Positions 8,614-18,588 of a DNA stretch of 23,185 bases are shown here, piece after piece. Made by a program: the position numbers and the translations under genes. The DNA comes from Trachelipus rathkii (lineage: Eukaryota; Arthropoda; Malacostraca; Isopoda; Trachelipodidae). The stretch lies in NCBI GenBank assembly GCA_015478945.1, contig JABUQX010088666.1, positions 1-23,185 of the forward strand, in the 5' to 3' direction. Below the pieces are notes generated by a model. The model did not search any database, was not told the DNA's origin, and was given only the letters and a program-made list of their open reading frames with translations. Position 1 is the first letter of the stretch. The number at the start of each line of letters is the position of its first letter.

Positions 8614-10224
8614 TTAATCATTATGGCTAATATTATCGACCCTAAAATTCAAGAAACTTTGTGGTCGATTCAAAGTACTGTGAGAGAATTTCAATACACC
8701 GTGGTTAGAACGTAAATTTCTAGGACTACCTTCACGAGGTCCCCCAAATCTTTGATATGGCACATAACTAGTATCAGAAAGATCGGATTCTGACTTAGAA
8801 TGTTCAAAACTACTGTCGCGAACACTACTATTCCTATCCCCAAAACCATGAAAAGAACTCTGAAAAGAATCTTCAGAATCAAAATTAGGAACATCTACAA
8901 TTTCGGAAATATCTTGATTTCGATTAAAAACCGGACTATTTTGCATTCTTATAGGGTCTTTAAAAGAAGACTGCGAATACCCTGAATTATTCACCGAAGG
9001 TGGATTATCAAAATTCCTCGCGAATTTATGTGGAATACAGACATCAACTTCCTCTGTTGACGCATCTTCCACTTCTTCCTCATGACAATCAAAATGAACT
9101 TTCTTATGACTCTTATTATAACTAGAAGTTTTACCTAACCTTTCAGACGTGGGTTCGACCATGACAGGTTCTGCAACCACTTTAAAATTGTCGCTGTGGA
9201 CAGCTATCTCTCTACCAGTAGCTAAACACTGCAATATGAAACGATTTCTACCCAGGACCCCAATAACCCTGTAAGGTCCCTGCCATCGCTTATGTAATTT
9301 CAAAGGTATTTTAGGAGGTTTAACCGCTAAAATATAGACCCGACTTCCTACCTTGATATCTCTTTCCAAAGCTTTACCGTGTTGCCTTGATACAAACTTT
9401 TGAGTTTCCAACTCCAAATTTTCTTTTGCTATCTCTCGTATCAAATTAGTTCTTACACTTAAATCTACTAACTGATCGTGTGTCGGACGAAAATCTTCTT
9501 CTAAATTTACAAACGGAGATACGTAGTTATCTACATCATACGGTAAGCGTTTTGAATAGCCATGAAGTACGTAGTGTGCACTTTCCCCTATAGATTCATT
9601 GAAAGTGCTATTTAAGCATAACTGAAAAAATGGTAAATAATTAGACCAATCGTCTCCCTTTTCGTTTATGTAGTGCCTAAGGTAATTTTCAATCTGTAAG
9701 TTAGTTCTTTCACATAAAGAATTTGCTATAGGACTCCTCACGCTGATCTCTACCTTACGAATTTTCCATAATTTACAAAGTTGCTTAAAAAAATCAGATA
9801 TATATTCACCACCTCCATCTGATACCAAAATACTGGGACAACTATGTCTTACTATAACGCGATGTAATAACGCATTGGCGATGTGTACACCACTTCTAGA
9901 AGGTATACCACAAATTTCAACATACCTGGTTAACGAATCCTTAAATAATAAAATATATTTAGCACCTGAAACTTTACAAGTCGGCAATGGGCCGATAATG
10001 TCAGTATGTACACGTGAAAACGGAGCATAAGCAAGTGGGTACTTAAATATGGGCGCTCTATGTGGAATATTCCCCTTTACCTTTAAACATGAAGAACAAT
10101 CTTTACAAAACTGGTATACTCTTTTTGTCATACCTGGAAAAATATATCTCTCTTTAATCTTCTTCTCCGTCCTTATATGACTCATGTGTCCTGATCCCAA
10201 GGAACAATGACCAATATTCAACAC
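8614..10224 (-). pseudogene. pol, part 3: integrase with GPY/F-type module and long acidic tail
   Basis: This 536-codon frame opens inside the integrase zinc-binding region. His6 and His13 precede Cys43 and Cys46 (KDCSSCLK). The catalytic core follows with HTDIIGPL (Asp75), VSDGGGEY (Asp136) and SPIANSLCERTN (Glu172), a D,D-35-E arrangement. Residues about 310-350 (RWQGPYRVIG…FILQ) form the GPY/F-type chromatin-facing module. About 180 further residues are Ser-, Asp- and Glu-rich, without a recognised domain. The start shown is just the first Met after the frame break. The real reading frame should continue from RNase H, but a frame change at about 10226-10240 prevents this. The integrase would insert the element's cDNA. 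Confidence 0.9.
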
Positions 10225-10801
10225 AGTATATATATATTAAAGAATCAGGTATCTCGATGAGATACTTTTGCTCATTAGTTACATAATACAATATACCCTT
10301 AACATAAGCGTGCGGAAAACTGTGAACACCACCATTCTCTTTAACAAAATTTAATATAGGAATCAACCTAGGACACTTTTCCTGTTCAGCCTTAATTACA
10401 TCGGAAGTTAAATTAAACAACTGAGTGTTCGGATACATAACATCGATACGCGAAATAAAAGAAACTGGAACATAGCCAGGAGGATTTCTCGACAAAAAGT
10501 CAGCACAAACATTCTTTTTTCCTTCTACATATAGAATTTCAGGTTCAAAAGCATTAACCTTAATAGCCCACCGTGCTAATTTGTGTGATAAATCTTTATT
10601 CTTAAATATACCTACCAAAGGCTGATGATCAGTAAAAATACGTATTTTATAACCAAATATAGTATTTCTGAACCTCGTTAAAGCCCACGTTATCGCCAAG
10701 GCTTCTAAGTCAATTGTACTATAGTTCTTTTCAGACTTACTCAAAGTGCGAGAAGCGAAAGAAATTGGGCGAATGTTGCCGTTATCATCCTTTTGAGACA
10801 A
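10154..10801 (-). pseudogene. pol, part 2: RNase H domain
   Basis: This frame continues RNase H after a 19-bp duplication. It starts with SQKDDNGNIRPISFASRTL, then YSTIDLEALAITWAL (Glu33), IRIFTDHQPL (Asp58) and VCADFLSR (Asp101), the usual order of retrotransposon RNase H. The domain removes RNA from the RNA-DNA hybrid during reverse transcription. After the RNase H the linker reads EIPDSLIYIYCV and then leaves frame at a TA run. The last ~30 residues here are out-of-frame integrase sequence. The first Met is an accident of the duplication. Confidence 0.88.
10226..10241 (-). other. TA-run frame break between RNase H and integrase
   Basis: CAGTATATATATATTAAAG (plus strand) lies where the RNase H frame and the integrase frame part. 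The integrase-side words (VLNIGHCS) lie in the other frame directly beside it. Gain or loss of TA units in the short run explains a shift of reading frame. It is the same repeat type that fills the non-coding parts of this window. Confidence 0.65.
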
Positions 10802-10822
10802 TGTTATCCTTCTGAGACAATG
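10785..10822 (-). repeat. 19-bp tandem duplication disrupting RNase H
   Basis: TCATCCTTTTGAGACAATG (10785-10803) is followed at once by TTATCCTTCTGAGACAATG (10804-10822). The two differ at two positions. As 19 is not a multiple of three, the duplication shifts the pol frame. Upstream pol ends ATLSQKDNIVSKG with a stop, while the next frame restarts with SQKDDNGN. The two mismatches suggest the event is not very recent. Confidence 0.9.
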
Positions 10823-12992
10823 TAGCCCCTAGCCCGATGCTACTAGCATCTGTTGTAACAATGAAATCCTTAGTAAAATCAGGAAACTTTAGCAAGGGAT
10901 CGATAATTAATTTTTGCTTTAGCGTATCAAACGCTCGTTGCTGCTCTTGCCCCCAAGAGAACGGTACACCCTTACGAAATAAAGACGTTATAGGCTGTGC
11001 TAAGACACTAAAATTCGGAACCATGGAACGGTAAAACGAAACAAAACCTACGAAAGAACGAGCAGACGTTACGTCTGTCGGTACTGAAAAAGACTTCAAA
11101 GCATTAATCTTGGTCGGATCTGCCGACAACCCTTTTGAACTTATTTGAAAACCAAGGTACACAAGTGACCTTTTGAAGAAATTTGCCTTTTCGAGTTTCA
11201 CCTTTAATTTAGCTCTTTTTAAAGCGTCGAAAACTAATCCCAAACTGTCATAATGTGACTTAATATCAGTAGAAAACACGATTATATCGTCTAGGTAAAC
11301 TAAGGCATGAATCCCTAAGAGATGAGACAATGCTAACTCCATGACTCGGCAAAAAACGTTAGCGGCAGTTCGCACTCCCATTGGTAAGCGAACTGGTTCA
11401 AAATGACCTCGTTGAGACGAGAAAGCTAAATATGGGCGGCTTTCAGGAGCCACGCCCACCCCGTAGTAACCTGTGATGAGATCCAAAGATGAGAACACAG
11501 AAGAATTTCCTAACTTGGACAATGTAGACTCGATGTGGGGCACGGGAAACTGCACCGGTACCACATATATATTCAATTTCCTATAGTCCAAAACAACTCT
11601 AGGACGCGGATTATTTTTCTTAGGTATAATAAGAAGAGGAGAGTTATGTGGTGAGTCTGAAGGTACAATGTATCCCTTCATTAAACAATCATCAATCCAG
11701 CTGTCAATATCTTGCTGGTAGCGATGAGGCATATTATAATTGGCTGTATAAATATATCTCGGGGCATCCGGTGTAAGCTCTAGCTTGAACTCACTTAGCG
11801 GACAAACATCTACTCTATCATTACTAAGAGCTATCGCTTCTTTATTTGCTATAAGAAAATCCAAAATTTGTTCCATTTGCGTGGGGTCTTGTAACACCAC
11901 CAAATCGGAGTCTTTCTTAGACTTAGACAATAAAATCTCCCTGTAAACTTCACGAAGTTCTTCATCCGAAAGACCTTCGGAGCATTCTATCTTATTTATA
12001 TTTGATTCGTAACTACGAAAAGAAAGAGAACTTGCACTCGAAATAACAACATTTTTATCTAAAACAATTGTGGACGGACTGTAATTGATACATTTTATAA
12101 CGATTGTGCCATCGTGCACTGTGCTGAGTACATTAGCAAACATGATATTTGACAAAGAATTTTTCTCTGAAACAATATAAGAATTCTCGGGAGGCTTCGT
12201 CCCGGCTTTTGATTTAACATCAACAGATAAAAGATATGTAGAATAGGGCTCAAATTTCATTGAGTTAGGAAGCAGAAGTTCGTAAATTTCGTCGTCTGAA
12301 ATTACTACCTCGTGATGGAAAGTTTCACTTTCGAAATTAATGTGGTTAGTTTGAAAACCAAAATTGACAGATTCGGTATCTGGACCACCGATTTCTGTTG
12401 AAGAGTTATCATATAACAAAGAATCAAAACTAGGTTTGACATCGCTAATTAAAGGATCATAAACGTGTAATGGAATATTAACGTAACCATTTTTCTCTTT
12501 CATAATTATACAATCATTATGAAAATCTAAAGCAATAGGAAGACTAGAAATAATATCAGAACCTAACAACAAAGATCCATTAAAACAACATTGTTGATTA
12601 ACAATGACAAAGAAAACATTAAATAACCTATTATTTAAAAGTATCTGAAGTTTTATACGACCTAAATTAGGTATCACATTCCCCGATATAGACTTAAGAA
12701 CTATGTTAGTCTCATTTAATTTTACCGGATAAATTTCTTGTATCCTCTTTACTAACCCCTCCCTAATTAAACTGACTGAAGACCCGCTATCGATATAGCC
12801 TGAAATTTCTTTAATAAACTCGTATTCAACAGTTAAACTCACCTTAAGGAAGTAGCTTTTTCCTATCAAAGGATTTTCTTCCACTCGAAATACGTTCGTG
12901 GAAAGCGAATTTTTAACCTTGTTTGAAATAAAATCAACCTCAATAGGGCTTATTACGGCATCTTGAGGTGCCAGATCCGTAACCCTTTTCAA
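10785..12992 (-). pseudogene. pol, part 1: protease and reverse transcriptase
   Basis: This 735-codon frame carries an aspartic protease with GYIDSGSSVSL (residues about 65-75) and LLGSDII (142-148). A variable linker to about residue 390 follows, then a reverse transcriptase. RT motifs are PRPRVVLDYRKLN (about 463-475), SSLDLITGYYGVGV (first catalytic Asp504), LPMGVRTAANVF and VYLDDIIVF (catalytic Asp568, Asp569). RNase H begins at VTTDASSIGLGATL (Asp715), and the frame then ends at the 19-bp duplication. No ATG is present at the start. The frame is open from 13016 and is reached by a -1 shift from gag. The product would mature the polyprotein and copy the RNA. Confidence 0.93.
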
Positions 12993-14623
12993 AAATTTCC
13001 TTCGTAAAAAGACCTCTCATGCGATTGTTTCGCTGGGCGGTACTCGAAATTATTATAAAAATTTGGCGCATGGCGCGTATTCATAGTGCGGTTATTTCGT
13101 TTAACCTGCAGAAAATTCGAACTTTTATCGTGAAATTCACCTTCACGGACTCTATAATTGACATTAATACTACTTACATTTGAATATGAGAAGTGATTTG
13201 GGTCCATTGCATTGACCTGGGACACGTGATGACGTTCATTATTTTGGCACGAACTCGGAGACTGATACTTAACCATTCTATCTCCGGGAGTTTGAGGGGA
13301 GTTTCTACCCGAAAATACCTGCCTATTCTGTACACTAGTGTTATATTTATTAACTTTAGGATGCATATTTGACGAATCCTGACAAAAATTTACATGTGAA
13401 TGATGATTACGGCTGCCCTGGCCTTGTGTAAAACCATGTTTGGGACCTTTAGAAAATGAAGAATTGGAACGAACATTATTCCTACTTTGAGAATATTTCT
13501 CTAATTCTGAAGGCGTGATTACCTTAATACGATTTAAACTCTGAGAAGAATGAGGATTCCAAACTGTGTTTTGGCATCTCCTCTGCGAGCCCCGACTATG
13601 TTTTTGGAAACATAGAGAGCAAAAAGGTCCGTATATACATTGGGACGTGTGGTGACCTACCCTTTCACACGTTTTGCAAAATACATTACTCCGAGTATCT
13701 TGACGTCTCGGAGTCGGAGACTGAGGTTTAGAAAAAGAATATGCAACATTATTAGGTTGAGTTTTCAACTTAGGAGAACGATGAAGAAAAGGATCAACTT
13801 GATTCCTTTCGTGTTGAGCTGTATAAACAGGAATAGCATTATTAAAATTAGACGTCTTCCCCGAAGACGATGCAACCTTACCACTATTAATAACTTGGCT
13901 CTTCTTCAAATATTTTTGAATCTGTTGCGGTATCGAATTTGAAATGGAGAACTCCTCATTCAGAATCCTCTGGAACTGTGGCTTAGCATTTATATACAAT
14001 GAAGAGAATAATAACAACCTACGTTGTTCCGGGGTAAAATCCACTCCGTGCAACGTCGAAGACGAATCGAGAAACATTTGTAATGCCTTTTGAGACTCTG
14101 TAAGGTACTCAGGGAGTGAGTGGTGGGCGTTCCACCTCACGTCAATAAAATCTTTAAAGGCCTCGAAAGAGCTCTTAGAATTAAGGGGGTCCAGGCATAA
14201 AGACAAATCGGTCTTGAACTGAAGCCAAGAAGTAGCCTGAAACAACTCCGGGGTCGATAATATAAGCGCTGAAACATTACCTTCTTTGTGAGAAAGGAAT
14301 CGGGTATAAGCCCTCAGTTTCTCTGTATCGGTGCTAATCCCTTCGTCAGCAAAATAAAGCTCAATAGCAGCGAACCATGAATTTAGACTTGGGCCTCGCC
14401 AACAATCGTCTATATAACCTATCAGAATAGGAATGTTCGGACGTGAATGGGTTAATCTGTCGATATTCAATGTGGGCCTAGACATGTTTTCGGAATGATC
14501 GGAAACACTAGAAGAAGAAATATTCTGTGAAATATTACTTGGTTGTTGTACCTCACCAGTGGGTGTAATCTCCTTATTATCGTCAGTCAAAAGCACGCTT
14601 TCTTCCTCCGTATCAGAAAGCAT
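12989..14623 (-). CDS. gag: Gag polyprotein
   Basis: An intact 544-codon frame. Residues about 60-240 (NSWFAAIELYFADEG, LRAYTRFLSHKEG, LPEYLTESQKAL) resemble the capsid region of Gypsy-type Gag, which assembles the particle. A classical zinc knuckle, CKTCERVGHHTSQC (CX2CX4HX4C), is at 316-329. A second, irregular Cys/His cluster, CSLCFQKH…C, is at 335-350. Both would bind the RNA genome. The C-terminal 190 residues are Ser-, Asn- and Arg-rich and probably disordered. The ATG at 14623 is the first in frame. The acidic opening (SDTEEESV) is unusual next to the basic tail. It is the only unbroken gene of the element. Confidence 0.92.
   Translation of the reverse strand: MLSDTEEESVLLTDDNKEITPTGEVQQPSNISQNISSSSVSDHSENMSRPTLNIDRLTHSRPNIPILIGYIDDCWRGPSLNSWFAAIELYFADEGISTDTEKLRAYTRFLSHKEGNVSALILSTPELFQATSWLQFKTDLSLCLDPLNSKSSFEAFKDFIDVRWNAHHSLPEYLTESQKALQMFLDSSSTLHGVDFTPEQRRLLLFSSLYINAKPQFQRILNEEFSISNSIPQQIQKYLKKSQVINSGKVASSSGKTSNFNNAIPVYTAQHERNQVDPFLHRSPKLKTQPNNVAYSFSKPQSPTPRRQDTRSNVFCKTCERVGHHTSQCIYGPFCSLCFQKHSRGSQRRCQNTVWNPHSSQSLNRIKVITPSELEKYSQSRNNVRSNSSFSKGPKHGFTQGQGSRNHHSHVNFCQDSSNMHPKVNKYNTSVQNRQVFSGRNSPQTPGDRMVKYQSPSSCQNNERHHVSQVNAMDPNHFSYSNVSSINVNYRVREGEFHDKSSNFLQVKRNNRTMNTRHAPNFYNNFEYRPAKQSHERSFYEGNF
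12992..12998 (-). promoter_or_regulatory. -1 ribosomal frameshift heptamer (A AAU UUU) at the gag-pol junction
   Basis: In the gag frame the last codons are GGA AAT TTT TGA. The heptamer A AAT TTT fits the X XXY YYZ rule and lies directly before the gag stop. After a -1 slip the ribosome reads TTG AAA AGG, the pol frame. The pol frame is closed by a stop just upstream (13017-13019), so the two frames overlap by only 28 nt and the heptamer is inside that overlap. I did not find or fold a downstream stimulatory structure. Confidence 0.75.
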
Positions 14624-15305
14624 TTAAAAATGAAACACGTTAAAAAAAAGGGATACAAAAAAAAATAGGACAACGGACAAAAAGTTGACAGAAAGATAAC
14701 GATGTACACAAGAAACAAATAATTCACAACAGTCAAAAAGAAAAAAAAATGACAAATATGACAAAAACTACGACTCACAAGAGAAATAGATACTTCAAAA
14801 ATAGACAAAAACGAGGACAAACACAAAATTGTTATTTACGACACCACATAAACAAAACAAAAAACCAAATTTTTATTATACAATAAACACCGACTTACAG
14901 GATGGCTTCTCTTTCAAGCAATGTTCCTCTGGACATCCACACAAATCGACTTGAATAATTCATAACCTCGAGGACGTTAGCCTCGTAAAATAAATGCAAG
15001 CATATAAAAAAAAAAAATAAATAAATAAATATTTTAAATTTAAAAAAAATAATAGAGAAGAAAAAAATAAATTACTCTAAGGGAATATTAATAAAAATTA
15101 TATTTGCCCTGCAAACTACGTGCCTCTTGGTTGAGACCTCTTCGTAAAACTTCTTTCGAACTTTTTATTCGTAAATACTTAGAAATGGCGATTGTGTAAG
15201 GATGTGTCTTTCATCAATAATCTTGAACAGAGTCGTGGTTTTTCTCTTTTCTTCACAATTACTGTACCTTAAAAACACAAAATATCTGTTAATTACCTTC
15301 AATAA

Positions 15306-15314
15306 TATGAATAT

Positions 15315-15345
<31 letters not shown>

Positions 15346-15421
15346 CATAATATAATATATATATATATATAATATATATATATATATATACTATATATAA
15401 TATATATATATAATATATAAT
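15306..15421. repeat. (TA)n microsatellite in the leader
   Basis: TA dinucleotides with ATAATATA and CTATA interruptions, about 115 bases. Confidence 0.95.
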
Positions 15422-15921
15422 AGAAGAATTGAAGATCGTTCTTTATAAATAAATGATCAATAAATTTAGTACGTTTAGTACTTGTCTGTTTACGTGCTTT
15501 AAAATATTAAACCCACAAAAAAAAATCAACACATTCACTTCACGCGCTCACGGTGACTAATGTGATCAAAACTGTTAATTCCACCCTTTTTCTCTCTCAT
15601 CCACACAGAGAGATGGCGTCGAAGAAAAATTATTTCTGCAGTCAATATAAGGTTCTAAAATAATCTACTACTTTTCTTTTCTGTATTTTATTTGGTGAGA
15701 ACTTGGCAGAAAATCGAACAGTAATTTCTTGTGTGAGGGGTCGGTGCGTGGTAGTCTTTGTACCACTATTCTATTTCTGTAGACGCTCAGAAGACAAATT
15801 TTTACTCTCCGTAGAAAAACTTTTATTCTTCCACAAAAACAAATATTTAGACCGACAAACAGTTCACACACAAACAATTGCGCACCAAGAATAAAGTCTT
15901 AGTTAATTTAAAAGAAACAAA

Positions 15922-15985
15922 ATAATAATAATATAATGAATAATAATAATAATAATATTTATTTACTATTATTAATAATAATGAT
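15922..15985. repeat. (TAA)n / (ATT)n microsatellite
   Basis: Repeats of AATAATAATA are followed by the inverse ATTATTAATAATAATG, giving a weak dyad. Confidence 0.85.
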
Positions 15986-16292
15986 TAATTTTTAATCAAA
16001 TATAATAAAAAGTTAAACATATGACTATTTATTACCGTAATAGGCTAAATAAAAAAGCCAAAAGAAAAAAAAAAATCTTTTAAGCAAAGTCAGTTATAAC
16101 TGGAATACTGCACGAGAAAACCCCGTTATAAGATCTCTTTACCGTTATTCGACTTCTATTTAAAGAACTACGCAGCTGTGAAATCCCATGAACTTGATAG
16201 CCTCGAACATGAAATATTAACATATGATTGTTGCGCAGTAAAGAAATATATTACAAGTTATATACATTAACGCAAAAAAAAAATTACTCTAA

Positions 16293-16326
16293 ACATATAT
16301 ATAGATATATATAAAAATATATATAT

Positions 16327-16404
<78 letters not shown>

Positions 16405-16430
16405 ATATAATATAATATATAATATATACT
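16293..16430. repeat. (TA)n microsatellite in the leader
   Basis: A TA tract with a few ATAATATA and ATAAAAATA interruptions, ending in (TATAA)n units. Confidence 0.95.
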
Positions 16431-16972
16431 AAATATGAACTTGAATAAAATTCAAGTTTCTTGAGAAAAAATTACGAACTATATTATATTCAAAAATAAA
16501 AAAAATTAATTCTAGAACATAATGACAGAACGGAGCCGGTTGTGAAGGGCTACTACCTAGTTATATTCTCATTGACGTCACAAAGTTACAATGATGCGGC
16601 GGCTCCAATCATCGTTTAAGTAAATTACAAGTAATAAAAGCCTAAGATAAATTGTAAAAAAAAAAAATGATAAAAAAATTTTAAAAATTGCTATAAATAT
16701 ATTTTTTAAAATATATCTTTTTTTTTTTTTTTACAGAGAAATAAGAAAAAAAAAAATAAATATGTAATGTCACCTTACTTATTCCAATATTTTTACAAAG
16801 TAATAGCACGTAAATGAGTTCCCATAAGACATAACATCCGCATTGCCGTATATTAAGGAGAAATTGCGTCGCAGCAAAAATGGTCCACTCTTGATGACCA
16901 AGATGGCTTCCAAAATTAATCCAAAAAAAATGATGAAGGCTTCACCTTTGAAGTAGAATAAAAACAAACACT

Positions 16973-16989
16973 TGTAGAAACGGTCGCCA
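16973..16989 (-). promoter_or_regulatory. Candidate primer binding site for tRNA-Arg
   Basis: In the sense direction the sequence reads TGGCGACCGT. This is the complement of a tRNA 3' end …ACGGTCGCCA, as in the tRNA-Arg used by the 412/mdg1 group of Drosophila (from memory). Only the first 10 bases match, and the following TTCTACA does not. It lies 98 bases inside the mapped LTR edge rather than directly beside it. It is either a degraded site with a misjudged LTR edge, or chance. Confidence 0.35.
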
Positions 16990-17087
16990 CAAAATATAAA
17001 AAATCTTGAATAGATGAATTCTTTTACAAGGTACACTTCTTCGTACCAGACCAGATTTTCTAAATAAATAATCAAATCAAAAGAGTA

Positions 17088-18341
17088 TGTAAGACCAAAT
17101 ATCTTGTCCTGTTACGGGAAAACCATTCTTTCCACCCTATATATTTCCAGCAGGGTGTTACTTACTATTCATGACTCGTGTGTAACCTAATGGTAGCATC
17201 TGATTTCGCCTTTAGAACTTGCAGTTAATAATTGGTCTTTTTATTTTATATTTTTCAGTTTCAGACAAATGAGAGAATATTGAACATGAAGAAAAATTGT
17301 GAACATGACGCTAGGGTATGAAACAAGAGCTTCCAATTTCTTATCTTTTACTTTGTAAAAATTAGTAAATAAAAATATTTCTGATATACTGAATTTTCCT
17401 TGTCCTAAATTTACATAAATAAATATTCTTAAAATATTTTAATATCCTTCTTCAAACTATTCACAGGATAATATATATATATAATTGTTAAAATACTGGT
17501 CAAATAAAAATGTATCTTAATAAATTAAAATCCTTTTCTATAAATGAATTTTATTTGCAATAAAAATTACCCTCTAGTATATTTAAATAAAAGGAAATAT
17601 AAAATAAAATTCGTGAAGCCAAAGCATATGGGAAACAATCTTTCAAGTTATAAAAATAGAGCAACTGAGTGAGAGCTTTCAAACATAGATTATATATAAA
17701 AAGTTTTTAAAGTGAGAGAGTTTTTCAAAGTTTTAATGATGAACGTGGCAATCGATGTTGACAGGCTTTGCTTTTGTTTGTGTGGCAGTATGTTTGGAGA
17801 AGTATACCTTGTTCTCCGATTAAATATAAAATGAATGTGCAAGTGCAAATATCTACTCTTCTTTTGTAGACAGAAAAGCGTATATTTTAGAATAATACAG
17901 TACCTAATCTATGGTACAGCCTTTTCAGAAATGGCTTGCAAGCTTCGTTGCAGAAAAATCTCGAACAAAGACAAAAATATAAACATGCCAAATAAAAGAA
18001 TTTTCTTTTCAAATTCTTTCGGAAATATATTCAAAATAAACACTGTCACTTTCTTAAAATATAAATCACAGTTAATTATTTATCACACAGGTAATTTAAA
18101 CTCTCACTTTTATAATATAATAGCACGACGTTTAAAACACGTCTCCTCACAACCAAGTTCCAAGCTCTACTCCCGACACCTTAAATATTTTCTGTCGCAG
18201 ACAATCTCGTTCCTCGTCGCTCACATTGGAACTTAAACTCTTTTCAAAAATATAAATTCTTCTAAAACATTAATATTGCTTCACAGATTGTTTTTAAATA
18301 AATATATATCGAAACCAATTACCCTAAAAACTTATGGTAAA
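17088..18341 (-). repeat. 5' LTR (right copy)
   Basis: A direct copy of the left repeat, beginning TGTAAGACCAAATATC and ending CTTATGGTAAA, then TA DNA. A minus-strand AATAAA is at 17240-17245. Substitutions and small indels relative to the left copy are scattered throughout, so the insertion is old. The block at about 17737-17850 is unlike the corresponding left block. The promoter for the minus-strand transcript should lie in this repeat. AT content is too high to pick a TATA box with confidence. Confidence 0.85.
17173..17235 (+). repeat. tRNA-Arg-like relic inside the right LTR
   Basis: The same 63 bases as in the left LTR, unchanged over the tRNA-like part. Its presence in both LTRs means it was part of the LTR before this insertion. 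In the element's sense direction it is antisense tRNA-Arg, the same isoacceptor suggested by the candidate primer binding site. Confidence 0.5.
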
Positions 18342-18544
18342 TATAGTAGTATATATATATATAGTATACTATATATATATATAAATATATTATACTATAT
18401 ATTATAAATTATATATATATATAACTAGTACTAGGTATAAGCAATAGGTATATGATATATAGTATATATTATTAGTATATATTATGAGAGCGTGCCTTAT
18501 AGGTATATTATATATATGTATAATCTTTATATATTATATATATA

Positions 18545-18588
<44 letters not shown>

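Larger units (their letters stand above)
14624..17087 (-). other. Long 5' leader of the retrotransposon
   Basis: About 2.46 kb separate gag from the 5' LTR, much longer than usual for Gypsy elements. No long frame with recognisable content is present. The stretch contains (TA)n tracts at about 15306-15421 and 16293-16430, a (TAA)n tract at about 15922-15985 and A-runs. A perfect TGACGTCA octamer lies at 16573-16580. Microsatellite growth or an unrecognised insertion may have lengthened it. Confidence 0.6.
7022..18341 (-). mobile_element. Ty3/Gypsy-type LTR retrotransposon (defective copy)
   Basis: Two long direct repeats (7022-8260, 17088-18341) flank gag and pol, all read from the minus strand. 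Domain order is gag with zinc knuckle, aspartic protease, reverse transcriptase, RNase H, then integrase. RNase H before integrase defines the Ty3/Gypsy order, as opposed to Copia. Gag and pol overlap by 28 nt in a -1 relation. The element spans about 11.3 kb, which is long. The excess lies in the 1.25-kb LTRs and a ~2.5-kb leader holding (TA)n tracts. No env-like frame follows integrase. Two frame breaks in pol make this copy non-autonomous. Confidence 0.93.

Noticed and set aside
12985..12995. TTG as an independent start codon for pol
   Set aside because: The -1 slippery heptamer in a 28-nt overlap explains pol expression better than initiation at TTG.
13640..13942. 100-codon plus-strand frame opposite gag, and similar frames opposite pol (8527-8715, 8800-8985, 10837-11034)
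   Set aside because: Shadow frames of well-supported minus-strand gag and pol.
14587..14826. 79-codon hydrophobic minus-strand frame just upstream of gag
   Set aside because: Phe/Leu-rich read of T-rich leader DNA, overlapping the gag start in another frame. No support as an accessory or envelope gene.
16779..17075. 98-codon minus-strand frame next to the 5' LTR
   Set aside because: Hydrophobic, no family match, and it covers the candidate primer binding site in the untranslated leader.
17173..17235. Functional tRNA-Arg gene
   Set aside because: The 3' third and the acceptor stem partner are missing and the D arm is short. At most a relic.
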